A stretch of DNA of 18,881 nucleotides from Syntrophaceae bacterium UBA5764. Lineage in GTDB: Bacteria > Desulfobacterota > Syntrophia > Syntrophales > Smithellaceae. A model generated the notes under the pieces. It was not told where the DNA came from. It did not search any database and was given only the letters and a program-made list of their open reading frames with translations. A program made the position numbers and the translations under genes. The number at the start of each line of letters is the position of its first letter. Within the stretch, counting starts at the first letter, position 1. Where the stretch lies: NCBI GenBank assembly GCA_002418825.1, contig DIEW01000029.1, positions 8,005-26,885 on the forward strand, in the 5' to 3' direction. This document shows, piece after piece, positions 6,468-13,413 of the stretch.

Positions 6468-6887
6468 ATGAACAATTACCGTGAATATCTGGAAAGACTT
6501 AAAAAGGGCGAAAAAGGGCTCAATCCCTTTTTGGATTTTTTAGATATAAAGCTTACCGATTTAAAAGACGGTTTTGCGGAGTTTCGCATGAAGGTGCGCC
6601 CGCAATATTTGCAGGGGGCAAAAACCATGCAGGGCGGACTGGTAGTAGCCTTAGGCGATGAAGCCATCGCGCACGCGATGATGACGCAATTGAAGCCGGG
6701 TGAGGGTTTGACCACGATAGAGCTCAAAAGCAGTTTTCTGGCGGCGGTAAGCAAAGGGGAACTTATCGCCCGGGCTAATGTTTTCAAAAAAGGCAAGAGC
6801 CTGATGATCGGCGATTGCCTGGTGACGGAAGACAAAGGAAAAAACATCTGCCGCGTTTCCGCAACTTTTTTGCTTTTAAAAAAATGA
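6468..6887 (+). CDS. PaaI-type hotdog-fold thioesterase
   Basis: 139 residues, the usual size of a single hotdog domain. The central helix carries MQGGLVVALGDEAIAHAM (54-71), with the Gly-Gly pair and an acidic residue (Asp64) at the expected PaaI/4HBT active-site position, followed by the strand series TTIELKSSFLAAVSKGELIARANV. Such enzymes hydrolyse acyl-CoA (often aryl- or short-chain acyl-CoA) thioesters in the cytoplasm as dimers or tetramers. ATG start with AAGGAG ten bases upstream. It is transcribed away from the fluoride operon and is not covered by the riboswitch, which faces the other way. Substrate is unknown. The fluoroacetyl-CoA thioesterase FlK is also a hotdog enzyme, but nothing in this sequence beyond location suggests that activity. 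Confidence 0.85.
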   Translation: MNNYREYLERLKKGEKGLNPFLDFLDIKLTDLKDGFAEFRMKVRPQYLQGAKTMQGGLVVALGDEAIAHAMMTQLKPGEGLTTIELKSSFLAAVSKGELIARANVFKKGKSLMIGDCLVTEDKGKNICRVSATFLLLKK

Positions 6888-6942
6888 TTATTGATACAGA
6901 TAACTAAAAAGTGTTTCTTAAAACTGCAACTTTTCCCCTGTT

Positions 6943-6978
6943 TTCAAATTCGGTTACATTTTGACAAAAAAATTGTTG
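6943..6978 (+). repeat. Dispersed intergenic repeat, copy A
   Basis: The segment TTCAAATTCGGTTACATTTT and the GACAAAA following it match 9220-9255 with only a few substitutions (about 30 of 36 positions after one small shift). Copy A lies directly before the GH130 remnant. Both copies are in noncoding DNA on the same strand. A repeat or remnant of duplicated noncoding sequence; no function assigned. Confidence 0.5.
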
Positions 6979-6989
6979 ATTGTGCCGAA

Positions 6990-7234
6990 GCACAAAAAAT
7001 AGAATTAGTGGATTATATTTTAGTTCGGAATGGATATTAGGACCGACACGGGAATATGAACAGGTCGGGGATGTGTCCGCTGTCGTTTTCCCCACCGGTT
7101 ATGTTCTCGATGACGATGGAGACACGCTTTATATTTATTACGGAGCCGCCGATAGCAGCATCTGTTTAGCGACGACAAGCGTTAGGGAATTGCTTGGTTG
7201 GTTAAAAAAGCACAGCTATTTGGGTGTTATTTGA
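6990..7234 (+). pseudogene. C-terminal remnant of a GH130-type glycoside phosphorylase/hydrolase
   Basis: An open frame of about 80 codons encodes GPTREYEQVGDV, then VVFPTGYVLDDDGDTLYIYYGAADSS and ICLATTSVRELLGWLKKH (given here in parts). This is the characteristic last beta-propeller blade and C-terminal helix of GH130 mannoside phosphorylases (family pattern: Gly-Asp-Val, VFPTG, YYGAAD, LATxS, LLxxL). The complete family protein is about 300-350 residues; the upstream 100 bases before this frame hold no catalytic part and the thioesterase ends at 6887, so at least three quarters of the gene is missing. The only nearby in-frame start is a TTG at 6980 without a good ribosome site. I read it as a decayed gene left by deletion or rearrangement, next to a dispersed repeat. 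Confidence 0.68.
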
Positions 7235-7287
7235 AAAAAGACTTTGTGATATTTTGCATGATCGTCAGATCTAAATACATACGGTAT

Positions 7288-7325
7288 GGGAAAAAGGTAG
7301 GAGGAACCAGGTTACGATGTTCCTC
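7288..7325 (-). terminator. Probable terminator of sufCB
   Basis: On the minus strand GAGGAAC (7325-7319) and GTTCCTC (7307-7301) form a perfect 7-bp stem with an 11-base loop, followed by CTACCTTTTTCCC (7300-7288). It lies 25 bases past the sufB stop. The stem is modest and the T run is interrupted, hence only a moderate call. Confidence 0.45.
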
Positions 7326-7349
7326 ACAGAAACGCGTTTAAATGGAAAA

Positions 7350-8270
7350 TCAACGCAGGAAACCCTGAATAATTATGTTCACCGCTTCGTCGTAGGTCAT
7401 GCCCATGCTCATTAATTTCATCAATTGATCTCCGGCTATCTTTCCTATGGATGCTTCATGGCTTAATTCCGCGTCGGGATGTTCGGCGCGCAGAGCCGGA
7501 ATTGTTTTGTTGGTGCCGTTATCCATGATAATGGCGTCGCATTCTATATGCCCGAAACTTTTGGCTTTGGCGACGATCGTCGCATAAAAGTCCTGTTGAG
7601 ATTTTCCCTTTATGACCGAACGTGATACCATGTTGGAGCGGCTGTTTTCTCCCCCCAGAATTATTTTATTTCGCGAAACCGCTTTCTGGTTGCCGTCGGT
7701 CATTACTCTTTCGGTCACGAGCAGGCTGCTGCCCGCTGCCAAAACCGCTTCGTTTACTCGGTTTGCTTCGTCCACTCCGCCGATTTGCGTGAGCTCCATT
7801 TCCACCTTGGAATTTTCCTCCAGGAAGACTTTTGTTGTGGGATTCAGCGTCCTTTTTCCCGATCCCTGTCCGCCGGCATAGTGCTTTTCGATGTATTTTA
7901 TTTTTGCCCCTTTTTTCACGATAAATTCGTGAATCCCTTCATGGCCTTCCGGTTCCGGTCCTCCGCAGTGGATGCCGCAGCCCGCGATAATCGTGACGTC
8001 GGAATTTTCACCGATGATAAATTTATTATAAACAACATCGTGCAGCCCAGCTTTGCCCAGAATGACGGGTATGTGAACGGCTTCGTTTACTGTTCCCGGC
8101 GCGATGGTAACGGTAATCCCGTCTTGTTTTTCACTGGCTTCTATATCAATGTTCGCCGTTGTGGAACGCGACAGGAGCTTGCCGTCTTTTCTGATATTGT
8201 AGGCGCCCTGGGGGAGATCTTCGAGATCGGCTACGGTCTTGAGTAAATTTTTATCGGTAGCATCGAGCAT
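7350..8270 (-). CDS. sufB: SufB/SufD-family Fe-S scaffold protein (minimal SUF system)
   Basis: 306 residues, much shorter than classical SufB (about 480) or SufD (about 420), and made essentially of the right-handed beta-helix core. The C-terminal block AEHPDAELSHEASIGKI (262-278) followed by LMKLMSMGMTYDEAVNIIIQGF is the diagnostic SufB/SufD ending that contacts SufC. Candidate cluster or metal ligands are Cys98 and Cys102 (GCGIHCGGPE), His242/Cys244, Glu263/His264 and His271. With SufC it would assemble Fe-S clusters in the cytoplasm. Its start overlaps the end of sufC by 20 bases, indicating tight coupling. No sufS, sufU or sufE is next to it, which fits the two-gene minimal (SMS-type) systems of anaerobes, where one SufB-like subunit serves as a homodimer. 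Confidence 0.88.
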   Translation of the reverse strand: MLDATDKNLLKTVADLEDLPQGAYNIRKDGKLLSRSTTANIDIEASEKQDGITVTIAPGTVNEAVHIPVILGKAGLHDVVYNKFIIGENSDVTIIAGCGIHCGGPEPEGHEGIHEFIVKKGAKIKYIEKHYAGGQGSGKRTLNPTTKVFLEENSKVEMELTQIGGVDEANRVNEAVLAAGSSLLVTERVMTDGNQKAVSRNKIILGGENSRSNMVSRSVIKGKSQQDFYATIVAKAKSFGHIECDAIIMDNGTNKTIPALRAEHPDAELSHEASIGKIAGDQLMKLMSMGMTYDEAVNIIIQGFLR

Positions 8271-9012
8271 CTTTTTCTCCTTTTTTACACGGGCGGAAAT
8301 TGCATATTCTGAAATCAGCCAGTATCGGCAAAGCTTTTTCCAAATTGCCTTTGTACACTATATTTCCGCCGTTTAAAATTAAAATTGTGTCCGCTACCTC
8401 GAAAAAGGATTTATTATGACTGACGACTATTGTTGTGGTGTCTTTATCCTTCTGCTCCTTTTTCAATAAAGTTACCATTGGCATAATCGTCCAAAGATCA
8501 ATGCCGGTGTCCGGTTCGTCGTAAATGGCGAGTTTCGGATTTCTTGCTATTGTGGTCGCCAACTCAATTTTTTTTATTTCGCCGCCGGAGAGCGTAGCAT
8601 CTACAGGCTTGTCCAGAAAAGAAAGCGGGCAAATGCCCATCCGTCGCACGATACTCAACAGCTTTTCTTCATCATCAGTTTGACTGGAAATGGCCAGAAG
8701 GTCACGAAACGTGATTCCTTTGAAACGCGCGGGATGCTGAAAGCTGTAAGAGATACCAAGTTTTGCGCGTTCGGTAATGGAAAGTTCGGTTATATCCTTA
8801 TCTTCAAAAAAGATATTGCCGCCTGTTTGTCTGTTTATGCCCATGATTAATTTGGCCAAAGTGGTTTTGCCGCTGCCGTTGGGGCCGGTTATGGCGTAGA
8901 ATTTACCTTTTTCAAATTTAAAATTGATCCCCTTGATTATGTCAATTTTTTGATCGTTGTTCTTTTCATCCTTTATGTTGACGGAAAAAACAAGGTCCTT
9001 TAATTCAAGCAT
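8251..9012 (-). CDS. sufC: SufC-type ABC ATPase of minimal SUF system
   Basis: 253-residue soluble ABC ATPase. Walker A GPNGSGKT at 43-50, Q-loop Gln92 in SYSFQHPARFKG, signature LSGGE at 141-145, Walker B LAIYDEPD at 161-168 and switch His199 (VSHNKSF). FQHP plus the very conserved LSGGEIKKIELA pattern are typical of SufC. It drives conformational changes of the SufB scaffold during Fe-S cluster assembly. The C-terminus carries an extra segment CNFRPCKKGEKDARC with three cysteines, which is not part of the basic ABC fold and may bind metal or a cluster (inference). ATG start with AAGG upstream. The gene leads the sufC-sufB pair and has the AT-rich 9013-9377 region as its leader. Confidence 0.9.
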   Translation of the reverse strand: MLELKDLVFSVNIKDEKNNDQKIDIIKGINFKFEKGKFYAITGPNGSGKTTLAKLIMGINRQTGGNIFFEDKDITELSITERAKLGISYSFQHPARFKGITFRDLLAISSQTDDEEKLLSIVRRMGICPLSFLDKPVDATLSGGEIKKIELATTIARNPKLAIYDEPDTGIDLWTIMPMVTLLKKEQKDKDTTTIVVSHNKSFFEVADTILILNGGNIVYKGNLEKALPILADFRICNFRPCKKGEKDARCYR

Positions 9013-9377
9013 ATTTTTACCTTTTCTTTTTAAGGTTTGTAAAATCTTCGCATTTTTACAATATTTTCTATCAAGAAGCTAGAACTTTAAAATCAGCGGA
9101 TTTGCGCCTGTTGGTTTTTTATCCAATAAAGGTTTATAAAAATACTTTTGTCTTTGAAAAAATTAATCTTGACGCCGATAGGTGAAAAATGCTTTTATAA
9201 TTCCAATTCTTTCCAAACCTTCAGATTCGGTTACGTTTTGACAAGAAATGTTGTTAAAGGTCGCCGGGCATGACTCAATCCAAGAGAACTCAAATTCATA
9301 AAAGGGACATTAATCTTGCAGAAGACGGTTATCTTAGCCCGCTGATTTGTTAACTTTAAAGAAAGGAGACAATAAAA
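9013..9377. other. AT-rich intergenic region between divergent sufC and glsB-like gene
   Basis: 365 bases without a gene. It must hold the start signals for sufC (minus) and the small membrane protein gene (plus). I see one perfect TATAAT (9196-9201, plus) preceded by TTGACG (9169-9174), but the spacing is 21 bases, too long for an ordinary sigma-70 promoter. It also contains copy B of the dispersed repeat (9220-9255). No IscR-like operator or RNA motif could be recognised. Confidence 0.5.
9220..9255 (+). repeat. Dispersed intergenic repeat, copy B
   Basis: Reads TTCAGATTCGGTTACGTTTT then GACAAGAAATG, closely matching copy A at 6943-6978 (differences at three clear positions plus a small shift in the A-rich part). 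A possible, more diverged third relative lies at 11452-11490 (AAACCTTCA, AATCGG, ACAAGA in the same order), just before the PHP gene. Confidence 0.5.
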
Positions 9378-9629
9378 ATGAATCTAACCAGTTTGATAGT
9401 TTTTTTGCTGATTGGTCTTGCGGCAGGCTGGTTCGCCGGTAAAATTATGAAGGGCGGCGGGTTCGGCCTGGTGGGCGACTTGGTTGTCGGAGTAATCGGT
9501 GCCTTGTTGGGGGGATGGTTATTCGGCTTGCTGAACATTTCCCTTGGAGGTATTTTCGGTTCATTCGTGATGGCGCTGATCGGTGCGATAATTTTACTAT
9601 TTATACTGCGCTTGGTCAAGAAAGCGTGA
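9378..9629 (+). CDS. GlsB/YeaQ/YmgE-family small membrane protein
   Basis: 83 residues, nearly all hydrophobic and glycine-rich, predicted to form three transmembrane helices. The pattern GLAAGWFAGKIMKGGGFGLVGD near the N-terminus, GVIGALLGGWLFG in the middle, and a GAIILLFILRLVKK end is the YeaQ/YmgE 'transglycosylase-associated protein' family. Its members are stress-induced inner-membrane proteins of unknown mechanism. ATG start with a strong AAAGGAG nine to ten bases upstream. It stands alone: 171 bases to the next gene. Family assignment is firm, function is not. Confidence 0.88.
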   Translation: MNLTSLIVFLLIGLAAGWFAGKIMKGGGFGLVGDLVVGVIGALLGGWLFGLLNISLGGIFGSFVMALIGAIILLFILRLVKKA

Positions 9630-9800
9630 ACCTGAAGTTTTCTGATTGTTTGCTCGAATAGATGCGGAAAACAGCGGCGGAAATTCATACAGCCGTTTGA
9701 TATTTTATTATTGTACTACAGACGGCTATTTGAGTAATAAGTTCAGGTTTCCCGCCAGAAGAAGAGTCAAACAAAATCAATTTGTATTTGGAGACGATAA

Positions 9801-10262
9801 ATGAAGTTTGGACGCCGTACGCCGTTTAATCTGGGTGCTGTCGTGCTTGTGGTTTTAGGAATAGCCGGTTGCACAACTGATGGTTGCAAAGAAGTGATTA
9901 ATACCAAAGACGCGCCCGCGGCCATTGGGCCTTATTCCCAGGCAATTAAGTTTCGCAATATATTATTTCTTGCCGGGCAGATTCCGATTAATGCCGAGAC
10001 AAATCAGACAATCAGTGGCTCCATCGAGGAGCAAACGACACGGGTTTTGGAGAATATTAAGGCGGTACTGGCCGCAAACGGCATGACCATGGGTGATGTT
10101 GTTTCCACAACGGTTTTTCTCAAGGACATGAATAACTTCAACGAAATGAATGCCATCTACGGCAGGTATTTTAAGGAAAAGCCGCCAGCGCGGGCCACCG
10201 TGGAGGTGTCCCGCTTGCCGCATGATGTGCTCGTGGAGATTTCCGCTATTGCCGCGAGGTAG
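9801..10262 (+). CDS. RidA-family (YjgF) protein with lipoprotein signal peptide
   Basis: 153 residues: an N-terminal extension of about 30 residues followed by a complete RidA domain (AIGPYSQAIK at 41-50, AGQIP at 58-62, PPARATVEVSRLP at 128-140 with the substrate-binding Arg131, and Glu146 near the end). RidA hydrolyses reactive enamine/imine intermediates released by PLP enzymes, normally in the cytoplasm. Here the extension is a lipoprotein signal: charged KFGRR, a hydrophobic stretch LGAVVLVVLG, and a lipobox I-A-G-C with Cys24 as the lipidated residue. ATG start with GGAG seven bases upstream supports the long form. It should therefore sit on the periplasmic side of a membrane. The next gene, an S58 peptidase, starts seven bases after the stop codon, implying a shared transcript. 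Confidence 0.88.
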   Translation: MKFGRRTPFNLGAVVLVVLGIAGCTTDGCKEVINTKDAPAAIGPYSQAIKFRNILFLAGQIPINAETNQTISGSIEEQTTRVLENIKAVLAANGMTMGDVVSTTVFLKDMNNFNEMNAIYGRYFKEKPPARATVEVSRLPHDVLVEISAIAAR

Positions 10263-10268
10263 TAGTTG

Positions 10269-11288
10269 ATGTTTTTCGGTCAGGCGGCTAATATTCGAAC
10301 AATTACTGGTGAAATGATAGAAATTGAATTTACGGACATTGAAGGAATCGAAGTGGGGCATGCTCATAATTTGGATGCTGCCACCGGCTGCACGGTTGTT
10401 ATTTGCAAAGAAGGTGCGGTAGCCGGCGTGGATGTGCGCGGCGGCGCGCCGGGAACCCGTGAAACAGACCTTCTCAATCCCGTCAATATGGTGCAAAAAA
10501 TCCACGCGATTGTGCTGTCCGGTGGCAGCGCTTTCGGTCTTGACGCCGCGTCAGGCGTTATGAAATTCCTGGAAGAAAAGAAAATTGGTTTTGATGTCGG
10601 CGTCACGCGCGTGCCGATTGTCTGTGGAGCGGTTTTGTTCGATTTGGCTATAGGGGATTTCAAAGTGAGGCCGGATGAGAAAATGGGCTATCAGGCCTGT
10701 CAAAACGCCACAAACAGGCCATGTTCACCCCATGGTAACGTGGGGGCGGGAACAGGCGCGACAGTCGGGAAAATCATGGATATGAACCGCGCCATGAAAA
10801 GCGGATTGGGGACTTATGCCGTGCGTATTGGCGATTTAAAAATCGGCGCGCTTGTGGTGGTCAATTGTCTTGGAGATGTGAACGATCCCCAGACCGGCGA
10901 AAAGCTTGCCGGGCCGCTGAGCGAAGACGGACAAAAAATTATTGATACGGAAACAATCATGGCAGATGCTTATGCCGAGAAGAAAAATCTTTTCGGCGGC
11001 AATACAACCATCGGCATAGTTGCCACCAATGCCGCGCTGGATAAAGCACAGGCGACAAAACTGGCTTCAATGGCGCAAAACGGCTATGCCCGCACGATGA
11101 GTCCGGCACACACCATGTTCGACGGAGATGCAATTTTTGCTCTTTCCACCGGAGTTGTCACCGCAGATTTAAGTGTCGTTGGCCTTTTGGCTGCGCGCGT
11201 TATGGAACGCGCCGTTGTTAGCGCAGTCAAAGACACTCAGGGCCTTTGTGGCTTGAAATGCTACAGCGACTTACAAAAAAAAATATAG
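10269..11288 (+). CDS. DmpA/P1-type N-terminal-nucleophile aminopeptidase (family S58)
   Basis: About 339 residues with the S58/DmpA pattern: IEGIEVGHAHN near the N-terminus, the VDVRGGAPGTRETDLL segment (54-69), LSGGSAFGLDAASGVM (84-99), GNVGAGTGATVGK (156-168) and the self-cleavage/nucleophile region FGGNTTIGIVATNA (242-255), where a Thr replaces the Ser of DmpA. These enzymes mature by autocleavage and release N-terminal D- or L-amino acids, or cleave beta-peptides. ATG 10269 has GAGG eight bases upstream; TTG 10266 and ATG 10314 are alternatives, and the family core begins soon after 10314. No signal peptide is evident, whereas the co-transcribed RidA protein seems exported, which is odd if the two act together. 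Confidence 0.85.
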   Translation: MFFGQAANIRTITGEMIEIEFTDIEGIEVGHAHNLDAATGCTVVICKEGAVAGVDVRGGAPGTRETDLLNPVNMVQKIHAIVLSGGSAFGLDAASGVMKFLEEKKIGFDVGVTRVPIVCGAVLFDLAIGDFKVRPDEKMGYQACQNATNRPCSPHGNVGAGTGATVGKIMDMNRAMKSGLGTYAVRIGDLKIGALVVVNCLGDVNDPQTGEKLAGPLSEDGQKIIDTETIMADAYAEKKNLFGGNTTIGIVATNAALDKAQATKLASMAQNGYARTMSPAHTMFDGDAIFALSTGVVTADLSVVGLLAARVMERAVVSAVKDTQGLCGLKCYSDLQKKI

Positions 11289-11491
11289 CGATGCTCTTAT
11301 GTGGGGGCATCACATGCGTCTTTCAGTTTAAAAGAGGTGACTGCTAATCAAACCGTGATCCTGTTGGTTTTTCCATCTACTAATAAATGACCACTTCTAA
11401 ATTATGCCGTTTTTATCTCCTTATTGACTATCAGTCGCAAATTTGTTAGTTAAACCTTCATGTAATCGGATTTTTTACAAGATTTTCTTTA

Positions 11492-12154
11492 ATGGTGTTT
11501 CAAGTGATTGATCTTCATACCCATTCGATTTTTAGTGACGGTGAATTGGTACCCGCGGAACTGGCCCAACGTGCCTGGGCGGCGGGCTATAAAACAATAG
11601 CCATTACCGATCATGCCGATCACTCCAATATAGATTTTGTTATTCCAAGAATTGTCAAAGTTTGTAATCTGATAACGGAAAAAGGCGATATAGAGATTAT
11701 CCCCGGAATTGAACTTACGCATGTTTACCCCGGCGATATAGCCTCTCTTGCCGATGAAGCCCGGAAAATCGGAGCAAAAATTATTGTGGTACACGGAGAG
11801 ACAATTTCGGAGCCGGTACCCGCGGGCACCAATCTTGCGGCGATAAAAGCGGAGGTGGATATTCTAGCCCACCCGGGATTAATTGGTGAAGAGGAAGTGA
11901 AACTGGCTGCGCAAAAAGGAGTTTATCTGGAAATTACCACCCGCCGCGGTCACGCTTACACCAATGGCCATGTTGCCAGTATGTCCAGAAAGTTTAAGGC
12001 CCAGCTTGTGCTCAACAATGACGCTCACGCGGCATCTGATTTTGTCGGCAAAACAATGGCTTTGAAAATTGCGCGCGGGGCGGGACTGACTGATGATGAA
12101 ATATCCGCGATGCTGAACAATTCGGGCAAAATTATTCAGAGGGCCTGTGTGTGA
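11492..12154 (+). CDS. PHP-domain metal-dependent phosphoesterase
   Basis: 220 residues, a complete PHP domain. Metal ligands follow the family order: His9 and His11 with Asp17 (HTHSIFSDG), Asp40-His41 (TDHADH), Glu74 (GIELTH), His101 (VHGE), His127 (AHPG) and Asp177/His179 (NNDAHA). PHP enzymes use a di- or trinuclear metal site to cleave phosphate esters; histidinol-phosphatase-like and nucleotide/sugar phosphatase activities are known. It is the first gene of the six-gene operon running to 17536, overlapping the next gene by 4 bases. A role as the phosphatase step of that pathway is inference. No clear Shine-Dalgarno precedes the ATG; GTG at 11504 is an alternative start. Confidence 0.86.
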   Translation: MVFQVIDLHTHSIFSDGELVPAELAQRAWAAGYKTIAITDHADHSNIDFVIPRIVKVCNLITEKGDIEIIPGIELTHVYPGDIASLADEARKIGAKIIVVHGETISEPVPAGTNLAAIKAEVDILAHPGLIGEEEVKLAAQKGVYLEITTRRGHAYTNGHVASMSRKFKAQLVLNNDAHAASDFVGKTMALKIARGAGLTDDEISAMLNNSGKIIQRACV

Positions 12155-13413
12155 CCGAAACAAAGAAATCCCGTTCGCTTAAAATTTGTCTTCTTACTTA
12201 CCGGGGGAATCCCACCTGTGGCGGACAAGGGGTTTATATCAAGCATTTGAGCAGAGCTCTTGCGGAGCTTGGGCATAAAGTTGATGTTCTTTCCGGCCCG
12301 CCCTATCCGCAGCTGGATGAGAAAGTTCGTCTGCATAAAATTCCCAGCCTTGATCTTTACAACCCCGAGCATTTCTTCCGCGTGGAAAAGGTGACTGATC
12401 TTTTCAATCCATTGAACATGTATGAATTTTTAAACATGTGCACCGGTAGTTTTCCGGAACCCTACACTTTCGGTCAACGCGCATATAAATATCTGCGTGA
12501 GAATAAAATGGATTATGACATCGTTCATGACAATCAATGTCTGTCCTATGGTATCGGAAAAATCGGAAGAGAACTTTATCCTACTATCGCAACAATTCAT
12601 CACCCGATTACGGTTGACCGCCGCGAAGAATTGAATGCGGCAAAAACAATTTACCAAAAGTATAAGATTTATCGTTGGTACACGTTTATCAAAATGCAGA
12701 TGAAGGTGGCCAGGGGCCTATCGCATATTGTGACGGTCTCGGAGTTTACAAAAAAGGATATCGCTCGGGAATTTTCCATTGGCGAGCAAAAATTCCGTGT
12801 TGTTTATAATGGTATCAATAAAGAATTTTTTTATCCCGTACAAAACGGGACGCGTCCGGAGAACACGATCATCGTCACCAACAGCGCGGATATACCCCTT
12901 AAAGGGCTGAGGTATTTACTGGAAGCCGTGGCCGAAGTCAGAAAAAGACAATCCGTAAAACTTACGGTTATCGGCGAACCGAAAAAGAACGGGGTGATTG
13001 AAAAATTGGTCGCCAAATTAAGGATTGGCGACATTGTTCATTTTACCGGGCGTATAGCTAATGAAGACTTTGCCGAATACTACAGCAAAGCGGCGATTGC
13101 CGTTGTTCCTTCACTGTATGAAGGCTTTGGAATACCGGCAGTGGAGGCCATGGCTTGCGGCGTGCCGCTGATATCAACTTCAGGCGGGGCCTTGCAGGAA
13201 GTAGTCGGAGACGGGGGGATAATTGTTCCGCCTGCCGACGCATCGGCGCTGACCGGGGCGATAACTTATTTGCTGAACAATCCGAACGAAAGAAAAAGAT
13301 ACGCCAAGGCTGGTTTGGAACGCGTCAACAATGTTTTCAGCTGGTCGAGGGCCGCTGAAGAAGTTACAAATATTTACTGGGAGGCGATTGATGCTTACCG
13401 TCGACTTCCCTGA
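12151..13413 (+). CDS. GT4-family glycosyltransferase
   Basis: 420 residues with the GT-B fold. N-terminal domain: KICLLTYRGNPTCGGQGVYIKHLSRALAELGH, with the glycine-rich acceptor loop (given as one stretch spanning residues 11-42; key part GGQGVY). C-terminal domain: VYNGIN (218-223), the nucleotide-sugar binding region, and the retaining E-x7-E motif EGFGIPAVE at 324-332. It transfers a sugar from an activated donor to an acceptor made by this cluster; neither can be named. GTG start, with the last base of the PHP gene's coding part and stop inside it (GTGA overlap), so translation is coupled. No membrane segments; probably cytoplasmic or peripheral. Confidence 0.9.
   Translation: MTETKKSRSLKICLLTYRGNPTCGGQGVYIKHLSRALAELGHKVDVLSGPPYPQLDEKVRLHKIPSLDLYNPEHFFRVEKVTDLFNPLNMYEFLNMCTGSFPEPYTFGQRAYKYLRENKMDYDIVHDNQCLSYGIGKIGRELYPTIATIHHPITVDRREELNAAKTIYQKYKIYRWYTFIKMQMKVARGLSHIVTVSEFTKKDIAREFSIGEQKFRVVYNGINKEFFYPVQNGTRPENTIIVTNSADIPLKGLRYLLEAVAEVRKRQSVKLTVIGEPKKNGVIEKLVAKLRIGDIVHFTGRIANEDFAEYYSKAAIAVVPSLYEGFGIPAVEAMACGVPLISTSGGALQEVVGDGGIIVPPADASALTGAITYLLNNPNERKRYAKAGLERVNNVFSWSRAAEEVTNIYWEAIDAYRRLP

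Noticed and set aside
7785..8246. Long plus-strand open frame antisense to sufB (and similar frames opposite eno and the radical SAM gene).
   Set aside because: Shadow of well-supported coding sequence on the other strand; no family resemblance and no ribosome site.
2739..9096. A 14-base identity CTAGAACTTTAAAA at the HIT stop (about 2739-2752) and in the region before sufC (about 9080-9093).
   Set aside because: AT-rich, short, no extension on either side; probably chance.
9169..9201. TTGACG and a perfect TATAAT before the GlsB-like gene.
   Set aside because: Spacing is 21 bases, too long for a standard promoter; mentioned only in the intergenic entry.
9691..9727. Inverted repeat AGCCGT/ACGGCT after the GlsB-like gene.
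   Set aside because: Six base pairs with a 25-base loop and no clear T run; too weak to call a terminator.
11289..11330. Possible terminator hairpin after the S58 peptidase (GATGC...GCATC).
   Set aside because: Only about five base pairs, mismatched next to the stem, and no T tract follows.
13331..13390. Longer N-terminus for the operon methyltransferase from ATG 13331.
   Set aside because: Overlaps the glycosyltransferase by 83 bases and lacks a ribosome site, while ATG 13391 has GGGAGG at the right distance.
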